The position numbers and the translations under genes are program-made. From positions 30,976,137-31,040,136 of the forward strand of contig NC_063450.1 of NCBI RefSeq assembly GCF_020379485.1: 64,000 nucleotides of DNA, given 5' to 3'. The notes beneath the pieces were generated by a model. That model made no database searches. It saw only the letters and a list, made by a program, of their open reading frames with translations, and was not told the origin of the DNA. Below, in pieces: positions 1 through 12,659 of the stretch. The DNA is from Brassica napus (Eukaryota > Streptophyta > Magnoliopsida > Brassicales > Brassicaceae). The first letter of the stretch is position 1. Each line of letters begins with the position of its first letter.

Positions 1-485
1 TTTCATTATTATTTTTGTATGATATTTTATTTTAATTTTCGAAAACATATTATATATTAAGTTGAATCATATATGATTCTTTTCCTTTTGTAAATTTACC
101 ATATTTAAATTGATTTATATTTTATTTTGAAATGAAGGATTTAAGTAATATTTACATTTTTAGAAATAGCAAACTTAAATGATGATTTGTCATATTCCTA
201 TTGATCTTGTATTTTTAAATTAATTATTCTTTTCATTATTTATTTTTTAATTTTTCGAAAAAATAATAAACATTATGTTAACTTAATATAGTATTTATAT
301 TTTTGTAAATGTATCTTATTCGATATTGATTTATATTTTAGTTTGAAATAAACATTTTTTTTGTAATATTAACATTTTTAAAAATAGTAAACTTAAATAA
401 TGATTTGTCATACTACGATTGGTGGTTTAAAATCTTACGTGGACGCTCTCAATGGCTTATAGCCTCAACTTTTATATAGTATAGA
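1..485 (-). mobile_element. Helitron, 5' portion, running off the left edge
   Basis: Read on the minus strand, the sequence ending at 485 begins TCTATACTATATAAAAG, which is the usual TC-start, AT-rich 5' terminus of crucifer Helitrons. The element runs leftward out of the window, so its 3' hairpin and CTAG end are not visible. The body contains two tandem copies of a unit of about 231 bp (roughly 1-195 and 232-410), sharing among others the stretch containing gatgatttgtcata. No helicase or Rep coding is visible, so it is non-autonomous. The call rests on terminus pattern only. Confidence 0.6.
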
Positions 486-2400
486 TTTTCTGAAGTAACT
501 CATAAGGATATAATCATTGTTTTGTATTTTTATCGTCATACTAGAAAGTAAAATATCTATTTTCCCTTTCTCTTATTGTATTTACATAATGTTTCCAAAT
601 TTTTCATCCTTAAAAGTAGTATAAATACATTATTCAATTTTTTTTTAAATAAATTATATAATAAATGTTATAGAAGAACAAATTTTAAATAAGAAAAATA
701 AATCATTAAGAGTACATATTGCCAAAATAAGCTTAACAGAAAATATTTTGACTAAATAATATTTCTTAAACAGCTTACTTCTGCTTATTGCAATACTGTG
801 GAAGTAAAACAACTACGTTAATGTTGTAAAATTGATTTTTTTAGTATATAAACGACTGTGTATACGTAAAGATGACTTACATACATACATATTTTGAAAG
901 TATCAATCGATGGATTAAACATAATCTCGGAGCATCCATTATATTGGTTATCTGTCTAAAACCACATGTACCATATTCTTTTCATTTTATTTTCCTTCAT
1001 AGAATAACATTTTATATATTATTTAGCTAACCGTCTAGGATTTCAATCTTCCAGAACCGTATCACATAAATGACGATGACGATGTCATCCGCATAAGATG
1101 ACCAGAGTTTGTCTCCATGGTCAACAGCTTTTCCATATGTAACCTACTCGATCGAGACATATTAGAAACCTCAACAAACCTCAACAATTGTACAAATGAA
1201 TAATATATATTAAAATTAAGTAAAATATATATATACATTTAATACTACTTAAGGTTAGGATATAGAGCTGATATATATATATATATATATATATATAAAG
1301 AAGGGTTTCATTCCATTCTATACCATCCACATCAGATTTCATGTCACCAATTCAGAGTCTGTAGTGACGACATGTGTCACAGTCAATCAAAAGTCAATGT
1401 TTCATTAATTCTCGAATTTAATGGGTTTTATGTGTTTACTACGGTCCAAATATATCTTTTCTAAAAAAACGGTATACGAAACTTAGGGAAAGTGTCACTT
1501 TCAAAGTGGCTGTCGAGCAATAATTCCCGTTTAGTCAACTGTCAATAGAAATCCAACGGTTTAACCGGTGACGAACGGTTCCGATCAATGTCAGTCGGAA
1601 GCCGAATAGACTTCTTTAATCTGGAGCCGTTACGGAAATTAACTTGGTTCATGCATCTTCATTAACATTCACATTAATACCTACTCTCTACTTCTCACAC
1701 GATCTCACATTCAATGAATTTCTCCAGTCATTCTTTTGTGTTAATCCTCCATTATAAATATGAAGGTTTTCTTCCAAAAAATCATCAGTTAATTTTTCTT
1801 AATAAACAACACAAAAAGGTGATGAAAATTTTTTTGTTAAGATCATCGTTGTACTTGAAAGATTGTGACAGAAAGTGATAAGAAACAGAAAAAATGAGAT
1901 GAGAAACAGAATAAACAGAGAAGAAGAGAAAAGAGGAAGACAATAGAAGATGAGAGATAACTTTTTTTAATGAACTTCTTTTTAAAAGATCTATTTATCT
2001 TTAGCTCATAATAATTTCCAACATCTTGGTGTTGATTTTTCATTACTATGGCTCCCTAAAAGGTTGTTGGCCCTCATCTCAAGGATACAACAGTTAGTGC
2101 AGACACTTATGGATATAGAATCATGTGTGAGTATGCATGATTGTGATTTGTGAGTATATTTCAATTACATCTTTTCCATACCGACTATTGTACTGTGAAT
2201 TCTATTTAACTTGGCTGCTTCTCCAAAATTGGATGAGTTTTGATATATACATAGAATGCATTTTTCTTATTATACTTCCAAGTTTGAGTCTGCATATATC
2301 ACAATAAAATGAGGACGGTGGACGAATGAGCTGGGTGTGAAATACTAAACGTGTTCTTACATGAAATTGAAGCGTTGTAGTTTTGTCCAAACACTAACTT
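486..2400. other. Intergenic AT-rich DNA, no gene recognised
   Basis: No open frame here looks like a real protein; the 66-codon minus-strand frame at 1843-2043 is low-complexity and has no family resemblance. A (TA)n microsatellite of about 30 bp lies at roughly 1269-1298. The stretch 1480-1660 is less AT-rich and could be a low-copy remnant, but I cannot assign it. Confidence 0.5.
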
Positions 2401-2403
2401 ATG

Positions 2404-3226
<823 letters not shown>

Positions 3227-3227
3227 T

Positions 3228-3849
3228 ATTTTATATGTTCAGCTTGTTTGATATGGAGGTATCCCCACTCTAGATTTCCAACCAGTATAAGAGATCTTAG
3301 TATATCTAATACAAAAGATCAAAAGCAATATAGTTATAAATAACTAAAAGACATGGTTCTAACCAAATGAAATTTTTGGATGAACTAATCCTTTTTTAAC
3401 TCATTGCATTTTGCGAATAAGAATATTTTAGATGGCTTCTCAGGAAATATGAATTCAACACGAGTGATAGAAGTAAACATAATATTGAATTTATGACTAG
3501 TTATCCTCGTCAAGCATATCATTGAATTTTTGCATTAAATAATTATTCACAGTTACTTGAATCTTCTTGCCCTATGAGACAAATAAATTTGAATATCAAT
3601 AAATATATTTTTATATCTAAAATATTTAGTTTTCTATATAAAAATATAGTACCAATAACTCACATCTGAATCCACAAGTATAACTTGACAATTATATCTA
3701 AACATCTCATTCCTCACGGTCCATTTTTGTTCTATTTGAACTCTTATTGAAACATTAGAGGATTGAAGTTCCACCCTTCGAGTAAAACATAAGCAGCCAT
3801 GAAAGTATGTGTAACTTACTTGCTAGAATAGGGTTTATATATATGAAAG
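3228..3849. other. Intergenic, nothing identified
   Basis: AT-rich sequence between the Helitron end and the SINE. I see no coding frame or terminal repeat. Confidence 0.5.
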
Positions 3850-4046
3850 ACTTAAGCAAAGAAACCAAGCGCTCGTAGCTTGGTGGTAAAGAAAGTACAG
3901 CTGTACTGTCCGCCACCCGGGTTCGAGCCTTGGCCACAACGGATTTAACATCCCTTCCGTTGGGGCGCTGGACCCCTTTCGAGTGGATAGTTAGGAATGT
4001 GACTGTCCATATACCAGAATTATCGAAAAAAAACTTAAGCAAAGAA
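3850..4046 (+). mobile_element. tRNA-derived SINE with 14-bp target-site duplication
   Basis: A 169-bp body (3864-4032) is flanked by perfect copies of acttaagcaaagaa (3850-3863 and 4033-4046). Near its 5' end are an RNA polymerase III A-box-like motif (TAGCTTGGTGG) and a B box (GGTTCGAGCCT), spaced as in a tRNA. The body ends in a short A-rich tail (cgaaaaaaa). This is the full signature of LINE-mobilised SINE retroposition. It is not a functional tRNA gene: no complete cloverleaf is evident, and the sequence after the B box is SINE-specific. The identical duplications suggest a fairly recent insertion. Confidence 0.9.
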
Positions 4047-4528
4047 TTGTATATCAAATCTATTTAAGTAGGCCAAAATATTGTAACGATATTATTATAA
4101 ATATTTATTTGAAATCCTTCTTGCCAGTTAAAGGTAAACATATATAAAGGAATATACTGCTCGTCTCTTAAATTATGATTGATTTAAAACAAATTTATGT
4201 AACGAATGCTTAAATCAACTAAAACAATTTATAATTTTTAACAATTACATTTCATAATTATATAGTTTTATAGATAAGACTAAAGCTTTTTTTTTTTTTA
4301 CTTCTAAAACTATGCAAACCAAACCGGTAACTCTGAATCCATGTGAACGACAAAAAACGACTGTTTTTTGGCACTGCATGCGAAACAATCCGTCCGTGTA
4401 TATAAGACTAAAGCTTTTAAATAGAGAAAAAGACAAAAATAGTACTAAATCAAGTTTTTGTTCCCAAACTAGCACTCAAAGTCAAAAGTCACAAAAATAG
4501 CACTTAATGTTTTATCAAAAGTCACAAA

Positions 4529-4685
4529 CTTAGGGTTTAGAGTTAAAAGGGTGGGGTTTAGGATTTAGGGTTTAGGGTTTAGGGTTTAGAGTTTAGGGTT
4601 TAGAGTTTAGGGTTTAGGGTTTAGAGTTTAGGGTTTAGGGTTTAGAGTTTAGGGTTTAGAGTTTAAGGTTTAGGGTTTAGAGTTG
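4529..4685 (+). repeat. Interstitial telomere-like repeats (TTTAGGG/TTTAGAG)
   Basis: About 20 units of the Arabidopsis-type telomere heptamer are present, alternating with the variants TTTAGAG and TTTAAGG. They sit inside an element-like unit of roughly 4425-4850 whose flanks carry short, imperfectly inverted motifs (caaaaatagcac on the left, gtgctatttttg on the right). The degenerate composition and internal position argue against a real chromosome end. Confidence 0.85.
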
Positions 4686-4849
4686 AGAAATGAGGTTTTG
4701 GGGATAAGATTTCAAATTTTGAAAAATGAAAAAATTAAAATTTTCAAAGGATAAACTTAGAAATGTGCTATTTTGGTCATTTTAGTTTTGGAGTGCTATT
4801 TTTGTGATATAAACTTAGAAAAATGCTATTTTGGAGATTTGCCCTTTTA

Positions 4850-5216
4850 AATATGCCAGTAATGTAATCTATCTACTTTTCAAATCAGAAGCAAATATTT
4901 ATGATCAGCTTGTAACAGTCTATTTTTGAAGAATGCTGACAAACACTTTTTATAAACCGATACTATATACCTATCCAACTTCTTAAATATGGTAAATTTA
5001 TTGTTTTATTGAATATGTCAATGGAAATGAACACGTATTTCATTTTGCATTGAATTTTCATTTCTAATCAATTTGTTCAGCTTTGAAATTATCATGACTA
5101 CCAAAAGTAGGATATAATAAGTTCAACCTAAGGTATGATTACTCAGACAGCTGTAAATGTGTAACATTGTGATCTATAAGAACATATATAAGTTTTTGAT
5201 ACTGGAATAACTAATA
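4850..5216. other. Intergenic, nothing identified
   Basis: AT-rich spacer between the telomere-like unit and the Helitron that starts near 5217. No gene seen. Confidence 0.5.
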
Positions 5217-8200
5217 ACTAATTTAAAATCCGCGTTTTGAACATTTTATATACAAATTATTTTTATATATAAATTATTTTTACATATTATTATTTTTTAA
5301 TTTTTTTTTACATATTATGAAAAAATAATAAATATATCTGAATAATTGAAAAATTATTAACTTTTACCTCTTTTATATTTTAATTAGGGAACGTTGGAAA
5401 AATAAAAACCTCAAAAGTGTATGTTATTTACGTTTGAACCAGCTGATGTGTCGCGTTGTCAGGGCTTCTCAGTCTCTTTAATGAAATACCTTTACTGCAC
5501 TAGACTAATTACATTTCATTGCCACTGAAATATATTGGACAGTCATAATAATATATCACGCTTGACTCTTTTCTTTTCTACTACATATCGTGGGCCCCTA
5601 TGTTGCTTTCTCAAACATATCTTATTAGTCTTTTTCATCGTACGTTTTCCTACATTTTTGGTAAAACGTTTTCTTGCAATTTACAGAAAAATAATTTGTC
5701 ATGTAAAAATAACAGAAGAAATTTCTTACAATTTAATCCTAAAAAATAATTTACGCACTCACCAATTTTTGCGTACAAATTAGTGTTTTACGAGGATAAG
5801 ACATGCGCCTTACGCAGGGTGAGTTTATTTCTATATATTATCGATAATTTTTTTATATATTTGATAATTTTATTAATATATATACAATATTTTTTGTTGT
5901 TATTATATAATTTCTTTCCGATAGATCAAATCAATTTTTATTAAAAATGATGGAATAAAACTATAATTAATACATCATAGGTTGATCGGATTAGACATCA
6001 AACAAATTATGACATAAAAAACTTATTTTTTTCCATTGAACACATTCTTGAAAAAAATGAACAGTACTGTTTTCACAGTTGAATTATTTTAACTTTTATC
6101 TTCCATATGGTTTTGAAAGCTTTCAAATCAACCATCGAATTGATACATGCCATTTTAATGTTTTTAGTCGTATACTTAAGGAAAACTTACATTTTTGTAA
6201 TTTAAAGACGTTTAAAAAAATTCAAAATATAACATATAAGAAAAAAATTTAACATATAAGAAAATATAACATGTAAGGTGTCCTCATTTTTGTATTTTAA
6301 AGTCGTTTTTTTAATAAAAATATAACATATAAGGTTTCCTCATTTTTGTAATTTAATGTCATTTTAAAAAATTCCAAATATAACATATAAGAAAAAATCT
6401 AATTTTTTTATTATATGGTTAATGTGATTGTTTATTTTTTTAATAATATAAAATTAAACAAAATGAAGAAGGATGCAAAAACTGTTATCAAATCTTTATT
6501 ATTCATAATCATTAATTGCCATATATATGTAAATCATATTAGGTAATTTCGTAGCTTTTATTTAGGGAAAAAATACACACTTCTTATATTTTAGGTTAAT
6601 ATAATGTTCTTTAGTGGACATTAAACAAATTATGACATAAAAACCTAATTTTTTCCCTCGAACACATTCTTGAAAAAGTGAGCAGTATTGTTTTCACAGT
6701 TGAATTATTTTGACTTTTATCTTCCATATGGTTTTGAAAGCTTTCAAATCAACCATCGAACTGATACATGTCATTTTAATGTTTTTAGTCGTATACTTAA
6801 GGAAAACATACATTTTTGTAATTTAAAGTCGTTTTAAAAAATTCAAAATATAACATATAACAAAAAATATAACATGTAAGAAATATATAACATATAAGGT
6901 GTCCTCATTTTTGTATTTTAAAGTCGTTTTTTTAAAAAAATATAACATATAAGGTTTCTTCATTTTTGTAATTTAATGTCATTTTAAAAAATTTCAAATA
7001 TAACATATAAGAAAAATCTAATTTTTTTTATTATATGGTTCATGTGATTGTTTATTATTTTAATAATATAAAATTAAACAAAATGAAGAAGGATGCAAAA
7101 ACTGTTATCAAATCTTTATTATTCATAATCATTAATTATCATATATATGTAAATCATATTAGGTAATTTCGTAGTTTTTATTTAGGGAAAGAATACACAC
7201 TTCTTATATTTTAGGTTAATATAATGTTTTCTAGTGGACATTAAACAAATTATGATATAAAAACCTTATTTTTTCCCTTGAACATATTGTTGAAAAAGTG
7301 AACAGTATTGTTTTCACAGTTGAATTATTTTGACTTTTATCTTCCATATGGTTTTGAAAGCTTTCAAATCAACCATCTAACTGATACATGTCATTTTAAT
7401 GTTTTTAGCCGTATACTTAAGAAAAACTTACATTTTTGTAATTTAAAGTCGTTTTAAAAAATTCAAAATATAACATATAAGAAAAAATATAACATATAAG
7501 AAAAATATAACATATAAGGTGTCCTCATTTTGTATTTTAAAGTCGTTTAAAAAAATAATATAACATATTAGGTTTCCTCATTTTTGTAATTTAATGTCAT
7601 TTTAAAAAATTCCAAATATAAAATATAAGAAAAAATCTAATTTTTTTTATTATATGGTTAATGTGATTGTTTATTTCTTTTAATAATATAAAATTAAACA
7701 AAATGAAGAAGGATGCAAAAATTGTTATCAAATCTTTATTATTCATAATCATTAATTGCCATATATATGTAAATCATATTAGGTAATTTCGTAGCTTTTA
7801 TTTATGGAAAGAATACACACTTCTTATATTTTAGGTTAATATAATGTTCTCTAGTAGACATTAAATAAATTATGACATAAAAACTTAATTTTTTTCTCTA
7901 ACACATTATTGAAAAAGTGAACAGTATTGTTTTCACAGTTGAATTATTTTGACTTTTATCTTCCATATGGATTTGAAAGCTCTCAAATCAATCATCGAAC
8001 TGATACATGTCATTTTAATGTTTTAGTCGTATACTTAAGGAAAACTTACATTTTTGTAATTTAAAGTCGTTTAAAAAAATTCAAAATATAACATATAAGA
8101 AAAAATATAACTTATAAGAAAAAATATAACTTATAAGAAAAATATAACATATAAGGTGTCCTCATTTTTGTATTTTAAAATCGTTTAAAAAAAATATAAC

Positions 8201-9917
8201 ATATAAGGTTTCCACATTTTTATAATTTAATGTCGTTTTAAAAATTCTAAATATAACATATAAGAAAAATTCTAATTTTTTTGTTATATGGTTAATGTGA
8301 TTGTTTATTTTTTTTAATAATATAAAATTAAACAAAATGAAGAATGATGCAAAAATTGTTATCAAATCTTTATTATTCATAATCATTAATTGCCATATAT
8401 ATGTAAATCATATTAGGTAATTTCTTAGCTTTTATTTAGGGAAATAATACACACTTCTTATATTTTAGATTAATATAATGTTCTCTATTGGACATTAAAC
8501 AAATTATGACATAAAAATCTTATTTTTTCCCTCGAATACATTCTTGAAAAAGTGAACAGTATTGTTTTCACAGTTGAATTATTTTCACTTTTATCTTACA
8601 TATGGTTTTGAAAGCTTTCAAATAAACCATCGAACTGATACATGTCATTTTAATATTTTTAGTCGTATACTTAAGGAAAACTTACATTTTTTGTAATTTA
8701 AAGTCGTTTTAAAAAATTCAAAATATAACATATAAGAAAAAAACTAACATATAAGAAAAATATAACATATAAGGTGTCCTCATTTTTGTTTTTTAAAGTC
8801 GTTTTAAAAAAACTATAACATATAAGATTTTCTCATTTTTGTAATTTAAAGGCATTTTAAAAAATTCAAAATATAACATTGAAGAAAAAATCTAATTTTT
8901 TTATTATACGGTTAATGTGATTGTTTATTTTTTTTAATAATATAAAATTAAACAAAAATGAAGAAGGATGCAAAAAATGTTATCAAATCTTTATTATTAA
9001 TAATCATTAATTGTCATATATATGTAAATCATATTAGGTAATTCCGTAGCTTTTATTTAAGAAAAAAATACACACTTCTTATATTTTAGGTTAATATAAT
9101 GTTCTCTAGTGGACGTTAAACAAATTATGACATAAAAACCTTATTTTTTCCCTCGAACACATTCTTGAAAAAAGTGAACAGTATTGTTTCCACAGTTAAA
9201 TTATTTTGACTTTTATCTTCCGTATGGTTTTGAAAGCTTTCAAATCAACCATCGAATTGATACATGTCATTTTAATGTTTTTAGTCGTATACTTAAGGAA
9301 AACTTACATTTTTGTAATTTAAGTCGTTTTAAAAAATTTCAAAGTATAACATATAAGAAAATTCTAATTTATACAAAAAATATAACATATAAGGTGTCCT
9401 CATTTTTGTATTTTAAAGTTTTTAAAAAAATATATATAACATATAAGGTTTCCTAATTTTTGTAATTTAAAGTCATTTTAAAAAATTCAAAATATAACAT
9501 ATAAGAAAAAATCTAATTTTTTTATTATATGGTTAATGTGATTGTTCAATTTTTTTTAATAATATAAATTTAAACAAAAATGAAGAAGGATACAAATATT
9601 GTTATCAAATCTTTATTATTCTTAACCATTAATTGTCATATATATGTAAATCATATTAGGTAATTCCGTAACTTTTATTTAAGGAAATAATACAAACTTC
9701 TTATATTTTAGGTTAATATAATGTTCTCTAGTGTTATATAATTATGAAATAATGTGACACCATTAGATTAAACTATACTCTATATTAGATGCTCTAGAAT
9801 TCTTTGAAATGAAATTTAGAAGGCATTTAGAGTGCCACCTAGGATTTGAGGTTTTTTTAATTAATACAAAATTAAGGTTTTAATTTTTCAAATGCTTCCT
9901 AATTAATATACGGGGGA
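5217..9917 (-). mobile_element. Large non-autonomous Helitron with internal tandem array
   Basis: The left boundary (aatccgcgtttt at about 5228) aligns with the 3' end of the cleaner family member at 23138-24174, and the following roughly 150 bp also match that copy. The right end (aatatacgggggat, up to about 9917) resembles that member's 5' end (aatatataaggggat). On the minus strand it would begin TCCCCCGTATATTA. The interior is dominated by about six 620-bp tandem units (5985-9735), which single-copy relatives (11187-12098 and 23138-24174) have only once. No transposase coding is present. The terminal hairpin is degraded, so the exact ends are approximate. Confidence 0.6.
5985..9735. repeat. 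Tandem array of about six 620-bp units
   Basis: The landmark cagtattgttttcacagttg recurs at 6062, 6683, 7303, 7922, 8557 and 9179, giving steps of 621, 620, 619, 635 and 622 bp. Each unit also carries gacattaaacaaattatga, several taacatataag motifs, and a block containing gatgcaaaa and atcaaatctttattatt. Units differ by scattered substitutions and small indels. The 90-codon and 74-codon frames inside are accidental and do not persist from unit to unit. The units are very AT-rich. Confidence 0.95.
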
Positions 9918-11186
9918 TATCAAAGTTAAAATCTTATGTAAACGATGAGACAAATCATTACTCAAATAAACTGGTAGCGTAGACAATAGGTTTCATAGCT
10001 TTTTTAACATGATTTTAAAATCATTGTGTCATAATATATTTCAAAAGTAAATGACATGATATGGTTAGCCTTCTATATATGTCATGACCATAGGATGTAC
10101 CGTTTGGACAGAATTTAGTCTATGAGTTAGACTTCGTGTTGTTTTGACGTAACGTTAAACGCCACTTTCGTGTATCAGCACTACAAGATTTTCGTGTATG
10201 CAATTAATTTAGTAAATATGGAGCTAGATAAATATTCAATGAGATAATATAAAAAACGGAAATATCCTACAAAAAAGGCAATGATTAAAATCATATATTT
10301 AAAGGGCAATGTGAAGCTATTTATTCGAAATTTATGACACCAATATTCGATTATCATTCTCGATTTGGTGTTCAAACCAGAATTTCCTTATCTTTGCAAT
10401 GTAATTACATCACATATTGGGGGAATATTTTTTATTTAATAGATTGGATTTCACTTTTATAGTGCGAATAGTCATTAGATCTATTATGTGTGTTCATATT
10501 ACAAGGATGTTAGGCTGCCAATGGTTTTGTTGGGTAAGTTTGCCATGGATGTAAGCGATGCTATACAACTTAGCACAAACCATTCTTTTTTTTTTTGTCT
10601 TCTCTTAGCGCAAACCATTCTGTTGTCTGTGTTTTGAGGTTTGGCAAAATCAAAGTTTGGAAAGGTACTCATTTAGTTCATTTTTTTCTAAAATATTGTA
10701 TTTTCTTTTCTATATGTTTAATTGTGATAAAATAAGAATGAAATGGTCTTTTATTTTGTCCAAAGTTCAAGTGCATGAAAAAATACGCATATTTTTCAAC
10801 AATTTATGTTTGATATATTAAAACTAAATTTAATTGTGAGATTATTATATCCAGAGTTATTTAATTTAATATTATGTTTACATATATTATGTTTATATAT
10901 GTTCAATTAGGTAACATAGTCATAAAAAATAGTCAATGATTTTATTAAAATTATTTTCTCAGACTAAAAGCAATTTTCGTTACACAAAATGGGATCGAAG
11001 TTTTATATTTTCAGACATAGTATATAATAATCATTCATGACCAACTATTTATTATATAATGTGTCGTATTATGAACACGGAACAAAATAAATATTAATAA
11101 CACATGTAATATTAAAAGTTTTATACATATTATCAAATTATTAAAAATCCATTTCACCCCGCACAGAGCGCGGATCTCAACCTAGT
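9918..11186 (+). mobile_element. Helitron 3' terminus at 11185; 5' limit unknown
   Basis: A CG-rich end (CCCCGCACAGAGCGCGG, then atctcaac) closes with CTAG at 11182-11185 and a host T. This is a typical crucifer Helitron 3' end in plus orientation. Where the element begins between about 9918 and 10,600 cannot be told by eye. No protein-coding gene is recognisable in this stretch. Confidence 0.5.
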
Positions 11187-12098
11187 ATACAATTAAACAA
11201 ACACAAATACATAAATTAAAGAAATCAATTTTTTATTTACAATCATTTTTTGGTAAATAAATTTAAACAATTATTTTCTCTATTTTGTATTGTATGTAAT
11301 TAAATTTTAATAATATTAACATAGATATATAGTATATTTTTAATATGACTATCTATTAAATGAAATTTCTTAATTATATGATTTTATGATCATTTGTAAA
11401 TTTTAAACATCAATAATAAAACTTTTAGTGTGAGACTGTTAATATTTTTAATAATTTATAATTTTTCTTGAATATTCAATGCAATTTAGAAATTAAATAT
11501 CAAATTCTCAATACTTGTTCAACGCAAAATTTTAAATTAAAATATTTATTTATTTTTATATTGTATACAGGTTAATATATATTAATATGATTATCTATTA
11601 AATCTTATTTTTACTCGTATGATTTTATAATCATTTGTATCTTATTATAATTTTTTTAAACCATTGATCCCAAAATTTTCACTGTGAGACTTTTAATAGT
11701 TTTCCTAATTTATAATCGTTTTCAAAAATTCAAAATATAACATATACGAAAAATCTAAAATTTTATTATATGGTTATTATGGTTGTTTAATTAATTTTTA
11801 TAATATAAAATTAACAAAGATAATGTAGGATATGCAAATTGTTATCGAATCTTTATTATTAAATTAATTATCAAATATATATTTTATTCACCTTTAGTAA
11901 TTCTGTAGCTTTTATTCAAGGAAAAAAATGAACATATTAAGTGTAGATTGTTAATTAATTTTGTGCTTAGTTTAATGAAAATATATAATATATGTTTAGT
12001 GGACCAAAATATTTTTTTAAAGACTCTAAAAATCATTCTAGTGATAACATGTGTCATGGCTAGAATGTTGTAATGCTTCTCTTTTTATATACATGGGA
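11187..12098 (-). mobile_element. Helitron, same family as 23138-24174, 3' end missing
   Basis: The body aligns along most of its length with the element at 23138-24174 and with single units of the 620-bp array (shared blocks around tattatatggtta and gtagcttttatt). On the minus strand it starts TCCCATGTATATAAAA at 12098. Its own 3' hairpin is absent: it abuts the plus-strand Helitron end at 11186, suggesting truncation or nested insertion. Confidence 0.55.
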
Positions 12099-12313
12099 TG
12101 TTAATATCAAATGGTATATATTAATAACAAGTCATATTATTAAACATAACTGAAAAGGTTTTTAAGTTGTATATGTTTCTCCTTTCTCAAATCTTCTTGC
12201 TTTTTTGCTCAATGAAAAACAGTGACAAGTAATATTTAAATTAAATTATAGGATTTTAGAAAGGTTAATGCATATAACAATCAGTTAACGAAAAAGGTTG
12301 ACTTTGTTCATTT

Positions 12314-12333
12314 GGGGGGGGGGGGGGGGGGGG
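12314..12333. repeat. Poly-G run of 20
   Basis: Twenty consecutive G residues sit immediately outside the left end of the Gypsy LTR. It is on the wrong side of the LTR to be the polypurine tract of this minus-strand element. Length may be unreliable in the assembly. Confidence 0.9.
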
Positions 12334-12659
12334 TCACGCTGCCATGACGCAATGAATCCTATTTAGTCTCAGAATTCCTAGAATCAAAGCCTTCTTAAAA
12401 TCGTTGAGAATACCTATATTCTAGCCAATCGCAAGGATCAAGAACACCAAAGCTATTTAGATTAATAATCAAAACAAATAACGTGCCCTTACAAATCAAG
12501 GGATCCGTTCTTTATATAGCTAACATAAAGCCCTATTCTTTATAATAAAAGGAAATATAACTGAATCGAGATAAACATAAAAGTAAAGATAACAATGAAA
12601 GGAAAAGGAAAACCAAAGCCTAAGGAAAACAGGAAAGATATCCACGCTGCACAGGTCAC

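Noticed and set aside
3881..3945. tRNA gene suggested by A and B boxes
   Set aside because: The boxes belong to a SINE flanked by target duplications; no full cloverleaf or CCA-end context is evident.
4529..4685. True chromosome end
   Set aside because: Repeats are degenerate, short and flanked by ordinary sequence on both sides.
5985..9735. CRISPR-like or coding repeat array
   Set aside because: Units are 620 bp, AT-rich and without spacers or conserved frames; this is plant nuclear DNA.
12314..12333. Poly-G as the polypurine tract of the Gypsy element
   Set aside because: The element is on the minus strand and the tract lies outside its 3' LTR, not between pol and the LTR.
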